Assembly: GCF_042453785.1 (NCBI RefSeq)
Contig: NC_091673.1
Span: 131,501 to 195,500, forward strand
Source: Malus domestica
Taxonomy: Eukaryota > Streptophyta > Magnoliopsida > Rosales > Rosaceae
Length of the DNA stretch: 64,000 bases
Direction: 5' to 3'
Shown in pieces: positions 15,096 to 27,800 of the stretch; positions within the stretch are counted from its first letter, which is position 1, and the number at the start of each line of letters is the position of its first letter. The notes beneath the pieces were generated by a model. It had not been told where the DNA came from. It saw nothing but the letters and a program-made list of their open reading frames with translations, and searched no databases. Position numbers and translations under genes: made by a program.

Positions 15096-18000
15096 ATGGC
15101 GGGTGTTGTGCTTCCAGGTCCAGGTACAGGTACTACCGCGGGAAGGGAGGCAGCGGGGAGCAAGACTCGGACTGAGAAAGTGGACTACACGAACCTGCCT
15201 TGCCCCATTACTTATGAAGAAATCCACCACGAAGCTATCAGTTGAGTACCAATTTCTTCTTTTTTTCTTTTTAATGTATAGTATTTATTTAAAGCTTATG
15301 ACTTTATTGCTTCGTGTGTGTTCCTATAATTTTAATATAACTCCTTCGTTGGCGGGGTCAGTATCTGTTATGATTCATTGTGTGGGTTTCCGGTAATTAG
15401 CTTTGATTTGCTCATAAACGTGTTATGCTGTGATAAAAATTCATCATTGGTTTACTTTTAGTGAACTCAATCATTTCACTTCAGATTGTATACTTTTCTC
15501 CGGGTCCAGTTTTTATCAGATTATATGCTATATCGTATATGTCACTGAAACGATAGCAGCTGCAATGCACTTGATGGTCAAGAAAACTGCATATTGGCAC
15601 TAGTTTTTTGACTTGCGTCTCTGAATGGCAGTGTCTTTACGGCCACAACTTTTTGAGGGAATGCGCTTTGATTTTTTCAAAAGACTCGACCACAAGTTCT
15701 CCCTTAGCCACAGGTTTTTGTATTCTCCTCTCTCAACTTTTGTTTTTGCATTCCTTCCTTATCAGTCCTTTCTATTCTTCTGCTTATTTCACTGACTGTT
15801 TTCGCATCCCATCAGTTTCTCCATGGGACCTGTGACAATTCCTCGTCAATCTGCCGAAATCTTAAAGGTCCCTACTGCCAACTATGAGTTTGGTGCAAAT
15901 TTTATAGACCACCCAAAGGTAGGTAGCTATCGCCGTATTTACTTATCCAGAAACCTCTACTGAAAGGAGTAATTTATTTTGTGTGCGTTTGTGCTTTTGG
16001 GGGGGGGGGGTGATTAAATTTGTAGTTGATGCTTGTTGGGAGGGTATTAACAGACGGGAGACTTAATGCAAGAGTCAAGTATGACTTGACTAACAACCTC
16101 ACTCTCAAGACTAATGCTCAGGTGAATATTCATCCTTGGATTAAACTGTTCCCTTTTTTCTTCTTGTGTAGAAAAAATGTGGAAGTACTGATGTAGCCCA
16201 TTTATTTCGATTCTTATTTACAGCTCACAAATGAGCCGCACATGTCTAATGCCATGGTCAATTTGGACTACAAGGTCTGCTCACTATTTTTATTTACTTT
16301 CATTGATTTAATTTGCCTTGTTTGACCTCATTACATATACAATTAAGGAGTTTCTTTGGCTACTTTTCTTGTTTCATTTTACATATCTGGTTTCGCTTCC
16401 TAACCATCACTTATGCCCATGTGGAAGTACGGATGTGTTGGGGGTTATAACTCTCCTAGTTCATGGTGTCTCTCATCTCATGTGTCATATGGTGCTCCTA
16501 GTTCTGACATTCTCACTTGGTACAGGGTTCAGACTACAGATCCCAGATTACATTGGGTAATGGGGCCTTATGTTAAGCGAGTTATATGCAGGTAATGGTG
16601 TTCTTTTTTTTTTTCTTTTTACCCTCCAGATAATGTAGAAACTAGTACCAACTACCAATTAGTTTACTTTTGTGCCCATGTAACTTTTGGGATATTCATA
16701 TTGGAATCAAACATGTCTTGGAGGTCCAGATTTATCGAGATATTCATAGTACATTTCCCTTATTTTAATTGTAATTTGTTTATTGATATTGTATATCAAT
16801 ATCAAGAACATGATTGACCGAAAATTGGCTCTGTTTTGGTACATGTCTTGTAACACTAGGCCGCTGCAGGTGGTTTATGCTAACGTTCTTACATTAATTT
16901 CAAGATGTTTTCTGACCTAGTCTGTCTATATTCTATATACTCTTGCAGTCAGTGACTCCTCATTTTTCTTTGGGTGGTGAAGTATTTTGGGCCAGCCAGC
17001 ATCGAAAGTCAGGTATCGGTTATGCGGCTCGGTTCAACACTGAAAAGATGGTAAGCTAGCTTGGGTTTCATCTTGCGTCACATGTTTGAAGGCAAATGAT
17101 TTATCGTTCTGGCCATTATGCATGGTTTGTACATTATCATTATATTTTATTATTAACAAGTACTGTACTGAGAAAGGACAGAAAAGAAAGAGAAAGAGAA
17201 AACAAGTTGTTGGCCTTAGAATAGAGAATCAACTGACTACTAACACAGACAGAAAACAATCAGAACATTACTTACTCCAACAAGGAATAACAATCTTTTG
17301 GGAAAACACAGATTATCTCTGTAGGCACACCAGATACAAGAGTATCATCTTAATAGTCTTAAAAGTCTGGTCATTATCATTATTCTAATGATTAAAAAAG
17401 TTCAACGTCTTTGTACCCTAACAACTTTTTAGTCGGGTTGATTTTATTGGGTTACACAGATTCCTCCGTAACCAAATGTGATGCTCATGTCTTGCCTGTA
17501 GGTTGCCACAGGGCAGGTTGCTAGCACTGGAATGCTTGCATTGAGCTATGTTCAGAAAGTATCTGACAAGGTAGAAAAGTTGGTTTGTTTAGAACTTCAG
17601 GTTATATCTTATGACTGTATGTCTATTATTGTTTTCCCTACTTTGGAAATTGTGGCCTGAACAAGAATACTAATGTATTTATGCAGGTTTCACTAGCGTC
17701 AGACCTCATGTACAACCACATGTCAAGAGATGTCACAGCAAGTGTTGGCTATGATTACGTCTTCAGACAGGTAGATTCTGCCATCAGAAATGTCCTAGGT
17801 TCTTCTAAATTTTGTTATGAAGGAATATACACTATTTTACCAGTTCATGATGAACAAAGTTGAACAAAGTGTGTTCATCAAAAGAAAACTTTGAGAAGTT
17901 TCAGTAAAGTTCATCAGACACGATGGCAATAGATATCTTTTGTTTTTAACGACAGGAAACATTAGAACTAGGTGAGCCTGGTATTTTACTCGATAAACCA

Positions 18001-18574
18001 CAAATCTTTATTGGGTGTGGGCTTTAGGCTCCCAGGGTTTTCGAACTAGGTGAGGAGCGCTGGCAAGAGGCACTAATTGGGTTTCTTGCCTCTTTCCTCA
18101 ACGCCAGTACGTGTGAGCGCCTTTTAACAATCCCACGCAAATATCACATGAACCTATTTGCTTATTCAGAATCCAAGAAATATTATGTTACTGTTATTAA
18201 GCAAAGAAGAAAAAGAAATCAATTAAATACTATTTATGCTTCTTGTTTCAGAGTCGTGTTAGAGGGAAGATTGATTCCAATGGCTGCACGGCTGCTTATC
18301 TTGAAGAGAGATTAAATACGGGTCTTAAGTTTATTCTTTCTGCGGAGGTGAGAAATCAGCTGCTTTGAATTGTACAATAATTTCAAGCCAGATGAGATAT
18401 ATGACCAATGGCATCAGGCATCAGGCATCAGCTATGCTTAGATATATTTGTTGTATGATGTTTCCAAGTCATATTTGTCCAGCATTAACAGCATGTTACC
18501 AAAATTTCTGTTTGCAGATCGATCACAAGAAGAAAGACTACAAATTGGGGTGTGGGATTACACTAGGAGAATAG
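15096..18574 (+). pseudogene. TOM40: TOM40 mitochondrial import pore gene with an internal stop
   Basis: Eleven exons with good splice sites: 15096-15240, 15632-15713, 15816-15918, 16026-16121, 16224-16274, 16526-16591, 16949-17050, 17502-17570, 17687-17770, 18252-18347, 18518-18574; 951 nt, the length expected for TOM40 (about 310 residues). TOM40 is the beta-barrel channel of the mitochondrial outer-membrane translocase. Matching blocks include [67 protein letters not shown] and DHKKKDYKLG. All phases agree, but codon 176 in exon 6 is TAA (16574-16576), where relatives have a sense codon in ALIGATY. The frame reopens at once and stays open to the TAG at 18572. This is either a recent pseudogene or duplicate, or a base error. 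Called pseudogene on the stop alone. Confidence 0.7.
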
Positions 18575-19476
18575 CTTCACAGATGATGCAAAAGGAAGGG
18601 GCTGGCTGTAGTAGGAAATTTTTGTAATTATTTCTAGCACCACTTTTGTGCCGCCTATTGTGAACTTTTTTGCCTCTATGTAATCATATAATTAATTTTA
18701 TGTTATGAAGGTGAAGGAATTTCTTACTAGATTACTGATTATTATTATTTAATACCAAACCATGCGTGGTTAATTGAATACTAGTGACTGCGTGACTTTT
18801 ATCAAATAGTTTTAACATTATACAATATCAATTGATCAATTGACAATCTTGCATTTTGGATGTTTGAGTGTGGTCGTATAACAGAAGGGCCCAACCCAAT
18901 TTTTTATTTAAGACATCGTCTAAGGGCTCAGTCTTGGAGTCATGTACAGTTGTACACAACTTGCATAAGAATTTGGAGTAGATTTGACATGGAAATAGAG
19001 AAAAGTGTACTGCTAGGGTAGTTCACACACTTATTTTTATTTTTTACATTTTTTTTATATTTTCGACTTTCAAATTGAATAACAATTGTTATTCTAGAAT
19101 CATGCGACATGTTTTAGAATAAGTCTAATAGAATGACGATAAGACTTAGTTGCCTAGTGTTTCATGTCAGAAAAATAAATTGAGAGTATTGACCTCTCAT
19201 GGTCTCCTTTTAGCATCGAATTCATCGATTCCATTGATCTCCCTCTCTCAGTTCTAAGTGAGTATGTGTATGTACAAATTCATTATCTTGCGATAATTAT
19301 GTTTTAATGTAGTTCTTAACCATTGTTGCAAGAACTCCTTAAGAAAATGAGGGGAGGGAGGGGCGCGCTTGCTTGGTATTCCTGATTACCTATAGGGGCA
19401 AGGGCAAAATTTTAATTAGAAATTTGAGGTCATCAAAGCAAACTTGTATATATTGCCTAGGAGTTGAGAGAGGCGA
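18575..19476. other. TOM40 3' flank and upstream of the next gene
   Basis: The likely TOM40 3' UTR ends near 18720; AT-rich DNA follows with no gene seen. A GA-rich tract from 19477 leads into the next gene. Confidence 0.4.
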
Positions 19477-19511
19477 GAGAGAGAGAGAGAGAGAGGAGAA
19501 GAGAGAGAGAG
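19477..19511. repeat. GA microsatellite in a probable 5' UTR
   Basis: An interrupted (GA)n run lies just before the ATG at 19512. It stays open in frame with the gene and would add an Arg/Glu repeat if read from a non-ATG codon, which I consider unlikely. Confidence 0.8.
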
Positions 19512-20090
19512 ATGAGGAGGGGGAATAACAGGAATACCAAGACAAAGAAAGCGGCAGCAGAGAAGGATGAAGTTGAAGAGATGCTGCAGGCGGCACAGGA
19601 CGATTTGCTCCTCAAGCTGTCCGTCGACTCTCACATGTCCCACCGCCGTGTTTCTCTGGACGACGATCCCGATATCGACCGTCGCTTTCATGCCCTAAAA
19701 CTCAAAACTACCAGTGGAGTTGCTGCTGCTGATGCTTCCGCCTCCAATTCCAAATCTAATCGGACCAATTCCGTTCAAGTGGACGAGGAAATAAAGGCAG
19801 TCCTCGGCGACGACCTCTCCGCTAGATTCGCCGCTCTCAAGTCTTCATTGCCCACGGCCACGGCCACTCGGTCCTCCTCCTCTGCAACCACCGCCACGTC
19901 ATCTTACTACTACGATGACTTGGATGATGAGGAGGATGAAGTTGAAAAGTTGATGCGCTGGGCCAAGGACGCCGCACGCCTCGACCCTTCTCCACCTTCC
20001 GATTCCGATGACCCGGACAAGTCTGAATCTGACGACTCCGACGACGACAAGAAGAGAAAGGGGAATAGAATAGGGCCCAATTGTAAATAA
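19512..20090 (+). CDS. Small acidic protein with two RFxALK motifs, function unknown
   Basis: A single-exon 192-residue frame that I do not recognise with certainty. The start at 19512 is the first ATG; upstream in frame is only GA repeat. Features: a basic start (RRGNNRN), a helical DEVEEMLQAAQDDLLLKL segment, two similar blocks DPDIDRRFHALK and DDLSARFAALK, a Ser/Thr-rich linker, DEEDEVEKLMRWAKDAARLDPSP, and an Asp/Ser-rich acidic tail ending in a basic KKRKGNR patch. The biased yet patterned sequence and the conserved-looking EVEKLMRWAKDAARL block favour a real protein. The RFxALK blocks look a little like the amphipathic MIT-interacting motifs of ESCRT-III partners such as the abscission regulator ANCHR; that is only a guess. 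Tail-to-tail with the CREC gene, 564 bp apart. Confidence 0.65.
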   Translation: MRRGNNRNTKTKKAAAEKDEVEEMLQAAQDDLLLKLSVDSHMSHRRVSLDDDPDIDRRFHALKLKTTSGVAAADASASNSKSNRTNSVQVDEEIKAVLGDDLSARFAALKSSLPTATATRSSSSATTATSSYYYDDLDDEEDEVEKLMRWAKDAARLDPSPPSDSDDPDKSESDDSDDDKKRKGNRIGPNCK

Positions 20091-20654
20091 ATGAAATTTT
20101 GTGTTGGTCAATTTGAACTGATACATACAAATTTATGAATAAATGAAACATTGTTGGTTGGAAATGAAACATACAAATCAAACATTAGTGCGTACGATAC
20201 GATACGACGTTGTTCTTCTTTGTGAAAGAATCAAAGAAAGCAGTAATCAACAAAACCAACAACAATGTTTACCCATGATGTATTTTAAACTGTAACTTGC
20301 CGAAGACACGGTAAAACTCGACTTGACTGCCAAACAATCTTAAATAACAATGATAAAAATGTTCTTCTTCCTTCACCAGTCTGCCTATTACATTTATGTT
20401 TACAGCGAGTAGGACGATTGTCAAGCAGCTCTATCAAATAAATAAATCCTTCTTCCAAATGGCTCCAGATAACCAACCGAGCCAGCCATGGGGCACCAAT
20501 CCCCCTTGAGGTTGAATCACTCTCTCTCATAATCTGATAATCTAGTTCCATATCAACAAACAAAAACAAAACCAACAACAAAGATTTTGAACTCTTCCGC
20601 GTCCTGCAACTATAATGTTATTAAAACAATAAGACAGAAGAACCAGTAATGAGA
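20091..20654. other. Convergent intergenic region
   Basis: It separates two genes that run toward each other and probably holds both 3' UTRs. No gene is seen. Confidence 0.4.
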
Positions 20655-23457
20655 TTAACGGAACTCATCATGGTACCCATAGTCCTCTTCCTCGTCGTCA
20701 CTGAAAATAGCGCTGTAAAATACATATGGGTTCTCTATCATCTCTCCCAGCGTTAGTCGCCCGTCTTTATCCGTATCAGCCTGCAATTCACAAATTTGTC
20801 ACTTAAAGGCAGCACAACAACGGCACATATACTATAATACATCATCAACCGTTCCTACCATTCCAAGCTTCCTCCTATGCCACACCCAAATTTGGAACAA
20901 CTTTTTACTTTATTTTATTTTCTAGGGGGGTATGGAGAGGTACGAAGGGAACTACATCGTTACTATCAAACTTCATTTGATGTCTTCAGTGACAGAAGAA
21001 TGACAAGATTGCAAACTAATGTCTACTTGTTAATCAGCTGATAATTCCACCGTTTTATAAGGTAGATAGCACGATGGCAATAACAGAAGAACTGCCCGTA
21101 GCTTTAGAATCCAAATACCAACATATAGAGATCATACCCCATCTATAAACTTAAGCAATTTTAAAAAATTGATCTCCAAATTGCCTCTGAGAGCAAGATA
21201 AATCAACAGACTTTGACACTTGAAGATGCTCTGAAAGAATATAGAAGGTGATTCATCTCTTAACACTTCAGTTACGTATAAATTCACAAACCTTAATTTA
21301 TTGTTTTGAAATGATTAACTCATCATATTAGGCAAGGAAAGGAACCAGGAAGCCCTTGCTACATGGTGAGAGCAGACTAATTACCACATAAAAAGTGCAA
21401 CTAAATCAATGCTCACATGATCCATACAAGCATATCTAAACGACCCGAAAAGCACAAATGATAGATCCATCTAAACTAGGAAAGAAAATACTTCCCACCG
21501 TAAAAATGAATACCTGTGATATAATGTAATCTGCTTGTTGTTTTGCATAGTAATGTTCTGATGGATGTATCTTTCCAATAATAGGAAGTATCTCCTCATC
21601 CGACAAATAACTGCGGATATGCAAGGCGGAAACAAGTAAAATAAACATGAAAAGGGAAACCCTCAGAATAGTTACACATAAATAAAATCAGCTTAAAAGT
21701 ACCCGTCACCATCTTTGTCAAGCTGAGCGAACAAATTTCTAGCTGGGGACTCCATCGAATCATCAGACTGATGTGTGGAATTGTGATCTTCTTCATCATA
21801 GTTCCTCACCAAATCAAAGAGGCCATGGAAGAATTCTTTGAAGTTAATTTTTTCATCTTTGTCGGTGTCCCTTTCCCTAAGGAGGCAAAGGAGCATTCAG
21901 ACAATTAGAAAAGCTAAGCAACCATGTTAGAATGACATTACACAATGACAAATAAGATGATGTGCAAGGGTTAATGAGAAAATACAAATACTACAAAAAG
22001 AGTTGGTAAAAAAGGAACCACCCATTTCAACTGGTTAGTCCCTGGTGGTGCCTATGTCAGTAGATGTTTCTTTTTCTCTTTTGTTCTAATATCAGTATGT
22101 TATCGGTCCATGGAGAAACCCAAAATTTTGAAAGTGGAAGTTGAAATTTTTTTGTCATGGTGCCTACATCTGACCTACAAACTGATATCCTACAAATAGA
22201 TATTGCTCATATGGATACGGAAAACTAGAATGGAAATTAGTATCACCTTACTTCCTCCCTGCACAACCACGTAAGTAGCTTTGGGTTTTTGCTGTCAGCT
22301 GGGTGTAGAAAGCTAGAAAAGGATAAAGACGAAAAACACCGACATCAAGTTAAATAAGGTATGTGAAAGGATACTATGTAAAAGGAAGTTGAGAGACAGG
22401 TAGAAGCTCACTCGTTGAACTCGGTTAAATTAAGAAGACCATCTCCATTTGCATCTGATGCATTAAAATGCTCCTCTTTCCACCAACCCATATCATAGCC
22501 AAAAGAACTGTTATCTGGTAGATGGAACATGATAAACCAAATCAGTAGCAACAAGAAAGTGACAACATACAAATGATCTAGTTGAAGATGGCCTAAATAA
22601 CAAATGACCACCCTGTTTCAACTTTCACCAGATACAACTTTCTTTCTTCTCACCCGTTGTCGCCGTTGCTAGGAGCAACAGTCCAACATATTGCAGAATG
22701 GCACACTCACTTTAGTTTAATTTAAGAGATTGTTCTGGCGGAAACCAAAATGTACGAATTCCACACAGCATAATCAATAGCCATAGATTGAATTTTCACT
22801 TTTCAGCAGTTACTAAAGCACGTAGATAGATCATACAGATACATTCATACAAGGAACAAGAATACATGAATTTGCAAAGAGGGAATGACGTAAGTAACCT
22901 GCATTCTGAGCCCAACTCGGGGGCTGATACTCAGCAAAGGAAACAAAGCCGTCAAGATTCTTGTCGTGAAGCTCCATATCCCTCTCAGTCCGATGCAAGA
23001 CTTCCCTCTGGGCCTGGTTCAAGTTCCACTGAGTCAACTCGTGCTCGGTGACGAATCCATCAGCCGGGTCGACATCAACCTTAGGAAACAACAAGAGCAA
23101 CCTGCTGGTGACGTTGAACCTCTCGTCGTCGTTCAAGTAATCCTCAGCGTCCATGAAGTCTTCCCACTCGGGCTGAGATTCGGCGGCGGGGGCGGAGTGG
23201 TGGGAGGCGTTGAAGGCATGATCGAAGTGCTGCTGCTCCCACTTTCGGTCCTCGCGGCGGCGCTCAATGTCGGCAACGAGAGGGTCGAAGGGGATGGGGT
23301 TATGGTGGTGGAGGGGAGGAGAGAAGGTGAAGTTGGAGCGGAGCTTGAGGCGGCGGTGGCGGTGGTTGCCGGGTTTCTTGGGGGAGTGGGAAATGAGCAA
23401 GAGGACAAGCACTGCAATTGCTGAGTATATGATTACTGAGACGGACGGCCTCACCAT
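20655..23457 (-). CDS. Six-EF-hand CREC (reticulocalbin/calumenin-like) calcium-binding protein
   Basis: Six exons: 23457-22899, 22514-22412, 22312-22247, 21876-21703, 21610-21514, 20780-20655; 374 residues. An N-terminal hydrophobic segment (about residues 8-24) acts as a signal peptide or membrane anchor. Six EF-hand loops follow: DVDPADGFVTEH (128-139), DKNLDGFVSFAE (165-176), DANGDGLLNLTE (207-218), DTDKDEKINFKE (246-257), DKDGDGYLSDEE (296-307) and DTDKDGRLTLGE (about 335-346). The first loop is the weakest. The acidic tail ends YGYHDEFR, an HDEF-type ER-retention signal with one extra residue. Six EF hands plus this tail define the CREC family of the secretory pathway. The frame opens with a TTG upstream, but the first ATG is at 23457. 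It resembles Arabidopsis At5g08580 as I recall it. Transcribed divergently from the SCYL1-like gene. Confidence 0.9.
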
Positions 23458-24616
23458 TGGAACTCTCAAATCTTCAACTCAACTCAACTCAACGCAAGAT
23501 TTAGTCTTTTCTTTCTTCTGCTCTCTCTTCCTAGATTTGGAATTTGGAAATTGGAAATTGGAAATTTGGAAAATAGAAAAGAAAGAAAGGAAATTTAGAA
23601 GAGAGAGAGAGAGAGAGTGTGTGTGTGTTGGTTGACTGACTAGTGAATGGACTAGATTAGGAGAAGAATCTGGAGAGAATACAAGAGAAATGGAGAAAAG
23701 GAGGAAAAGACTGATTCACTTTAATTATTCAAATGATGAATGAAGTTGAAGTCCTGAATGAATGGGGGTTTCAGTTTCAGGTTTGATTTGAGACTTTGAG
23801 AGTATGAAAATATGAATTGAGGAAGGAAGTCCAGGAAGGCCAGGAAGGAAGTGTCGTTGGAGAGAGCCGGGAACTGGTGGATCTGCTCTGCCTCTGCTGC
23901 CACCCAACCCAGACTTCCCCCTTACAGTTGTAGAATTAAAATGTTCCAGTTTTAATGATAATTAGCTTGAGTTTAGTTTAAGTTATTGTTAACTAGTATT
24001 AAATATTATAAAAAGTATTTTTGAAATACCATCCTAAGAAAGCCCCTTTGTAAATTTTGCACAGGAAAGATACCGTAGACAGTTGGTCTAAGGTTGGCGT
24101 GAAGGTTGTGGTATTTTTTTTTTGAAAAAAACGATATTATTTATATTAAAGATGATATGATGAGTTTTGATTTTACGATAAACTAGTAATAATGTGAAAA
24201 TCGCTAAACTGTAGTAATAAGTGGTAATATTTAACATCATAAAATAATCAAACATGTCAACAAACAATATCATAAACTCCTAGTTGAAAAAACTTTGAGT
24301 AAATGTGAGATTTTACTAAATCGGAAAAACCTACAGAACAAAGCCTGTAAGTTTTTTCTAGTGTTCCTGGTCGATGAAGCCCAAGCCCAAACCAGACAGA
24401 CAATACATGAGCCCCGATCCAATTCCAAGTTCCAACCCAGAAGAATTCCGATTGGGATCTGGGATCTGGGATCTTTATTATTTTTTATTTTCTTAAAACA
24501 AACTTAACAATAATGAGAGTGGTCGGATCTAACGGAAACCACGAGGAGTCGAATCGACGCCGTTTGGTTGCAGCGAAAGAAGAGAAGGGAAGAGCGAAGA
24601 GCTAAGGGAAGGAGGG
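23458..24616. other. Divergent intergenic region between the CREC and SCYL1-like genes
   Basis: About 1.16 kb carrying both 5' UTRs and promoters. A (GA)n(GT)n tract lies at about 23600-23628 on the CREC side. Small open frames here lack any recognisable content. Confidence 0.45.
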
Positions 24617-24756
24617 ATGCTGAAATTCTTGAAGGGAGTGGTGGGCGGATCGGGGACTGGACCCAAAGATCTGCCCTACAACATCGGCGAACCTTACCTC
24701 TCTGCTTGGGGATCTTGGACTCACTTCCGAGGCACCTCCAAGGTCTGCTTCTCTCA

Positions 24757-24807
<51 letters not shown>

Positions 24808-27800
24808 GTATATATGTGCAAATTTCATGATTCCAACGGTGGATGTGGACGATCATGACTGGATCTGAGGGAGGGTGTTTGTTTATTTGGGACGAAGGAA
24901 TTCGAATGAAATCGTTTGTTTTTTTTTTCTAATTGTTTGTTGTAAACTGTTCAGGACGATGGTACTCCGGTGTCCATATTCTCTATATCTGGAAGTAGTG
25001 CTCAGGATGGCCATTTGGCCGCTGCTCGCAATGGCGTCAAGCGTCTCCGCACTGTAAGTTTTGCTCTTCAAAATTTCGTATGCAAAATTGCAAACGCAGC
25101 AATTATTCATTTCGTTTTGCCGCTTTGCTTATTTACTTTCAGGTCAGACACCCAAACATCTTATCATTTCTTCATAGTACTGAGGCTGAAACTGTGGATG
25201 CTTCTTCTGCCGTCAAGCAGATTATCTATATCGTTACCGAGCCTGTTATGCCACTCTCTGAAAAGATTAAGGAGCTCAATTTACAAGGTATCCAAAGGTA
25301 TTTCCATACATAAATCTATCTGCTCTTCTTCTCGTCTTCTTGTTCAATTTGTTTCACTACGAAAATCTTTTGATTTCTTTACATTATCGCACATACGAAT
25401 CATATAAGTGGACACTAATTTGTCTCTATAATTCACTTCATTTTTTCTCCTTGATGTTAGGGATGAGTATTTCGCATGTGGACTGAACCAGATAGCTAAG
25501 GCTGTCAGTTTCTTGAATAATGATTGTAAACTTGTAAGTTTTCGTGATTGGTATTACTAATATTTTGCATGTGGACTGCACCATATAGCTAATTCTCATA
25601 TATGATTTTCAGTTGTAGTAATACTGTTTGACTAGCTTTTGGATACTACAGGTTCATGCCAACGTTTGCTTGGCCAGTGTTGTTGTAACTCAAACTTTGG
25701 ACTGGAAGTTACATGCTTTTGATGTGCTATCTGAGTTTGATGGCGGCAATGAGTCTTCTGCCGGACAAATGCTGGTAAGCATGTCTTCCGTTGTGATTCA
25801 TCATTGTAAGCCTGATCCCTCTTATTTCAACTTATGTCCTTGTTACATAATATTGAATTATTTCTGTGTTTGTTTCTTTATATGTTGTTTCAAGGTTTCC
25901 TAGCTTTGCCTAAATGGGAGGGCTTACTTTTTAAAACTTAGTTTAATTATTTTTTCTTGTTTGAATGGCAATGGATGAAAATGGTGCTTGTTTCTACTAA
26001 GATAATTTCTTGTGGATATTTGTGTTAAAAAGTTCTTAGGAATAGTAAGAAGTTGCGATATGTTTCTCACTAGTTCTTATCTTTCTTCAGCAATTCGCCT
26101 GGCTTGTTGGACCACAATACAAACCCACGGAGTTGCTGAAGTCTGATTGGGCTGCAATCAGAAAGTCTCCACCATGGGCTATTGATTCTTGGGGCTTGGG
26201 TAAGTCTGCTGTTATCAGTTTCTCAGAACACGATTATTGGTTTGTTATTCCACTTCATCTATTGATGCTGAACTTTAATGATTCTTTCGTGGGGGTCTAG
26301 AAATGAATATTTGCCCCTGTTAGAAGCTTCATCCTTGTTTAGTATTATGGTACAGATTGAGTTGTTTTGGGTTGTTTAGTTGGAAAGGATCAGTAGGTTT
26401 TTTATTCCGGAAGGTGGAAGGAAGTGGATTGTCGTGGGGTAGTGTTAAATTTTGGCTTCTTCTATTTTCTTTGGTATTTTTTGAATTTTGATATATTTCA
26501 TCTTGTTGTCTGAAGGCTGATATATGTTTAGTCAGTTAGAGTTTGAAGGCTTTTTGTTGTCTGATTTGCTGATGTTGTACTGCTAATTTGTCATGTATTG
26601 GCTTTGATTATATTTTCAGTGAATGCTGGTTAGTTTATATTAATATAGTTAACATATTTATAATGAAAATATGTTGAATCATGTGATGCTTTGTTGCTGA
26701 ACTGCTAGTTAAATATGCTAATCTTAAGAATCTAAATTCTTTATTTAAAATTTAAACTGATAGGCTGTCTTATATACGAGCTCTTTTCCGGTCTGAAGTT
26801 AAGCAAAACAGAGGAACTGCGCAACACAGCTTCTATTCCAAAGGTTTGTAGTCTTCTACTGTCGGCATGAGTCAATGATGACCGTATTCATTTTAGGATC
26901 AACTAAATTTTACCCCCTAAGGTTTGGCGGTGTTTTTCAAAATGGGCAACGGGGTTTGAATTTTGGCAATTTACACCGTGAAGTTTTAAAATGACATCAA
27001 TTTAAACCTTCCGTCAAGAGTTTTCCGTTAAATTGGTGATGGGGCAATTTTGGGACCCATTTTTATGCTGACATGGGGAAGAAATATAGTAAAAGATTAT
27101 TTCAAAAGCACAAAAAAGGGTATGCAGTTCCCACATGATCAATTTAACACCATTTGTAAGAAAATTACTAAAACCGCAATGTTGTGACCCATTTTGAAAA
27201 CAACTCCAAACCTTAGGGGGTAAAATGTAGTTGATCTTTTTAATTTCTCATGGCCTTAATCTTTTTGAAGATTCGTTTTCATTTGCATCTCTCTATTGTC
27301 TTGTTTCAGTCTCTGCTTCCAGATTATCAGCGGCTCTTGAGTTCCACGCCTTCTCGTAGGTTGAATACATCGAAGCTTATAGAAAATAGTGGTGATCTTT
27401 CTTTCTTAACTCGAATTAATTTCTTTAATGTTGTTGGGAGTTTATAGTCTTGAGTATGTCAGTCTGCTTCACAGTTTGAGGATTGATTAGCATTTGATAC
27501 ATATAGCTCCAATTGGTTTTGGGTTATCATCTATGGAATTCTAGTCGCCCTTTGTTCCCCAAGGAGGATTAAAGTTGTATGCATGTGGAGATTGTACTAA
27601 ATATTTATGCAACTATGATCTTTGCTCCTTCTGTTGTTTATACCTTGGTGGTTTAACAATGTTATGTGTCATAGTATTTTTGTTTGCCTATATTTCAATA
27701 ACTGTTGCAACAAATGGATTGGCAGAATATTTCCAAAATAAGCTAGTGGATACAATACACTTCATGGAAATCCTAAATCTGAAAGATAGTGTTGAGAAGG

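Noticed and set aside
17875-18180. An odd segment in TOM40 intron 9 with CGAACTAGGTGAG phrases, considered as a SINE or tRNA-derived piece
   Set aside because: No complete A and B boxes, no tail and no target duplication could be found.
22966-23424. Plus-strand frames of 61-152 residues over the CREC first exon
   Set aside because: They are antisense to a well-supported coding exon and have no recognisable domain.
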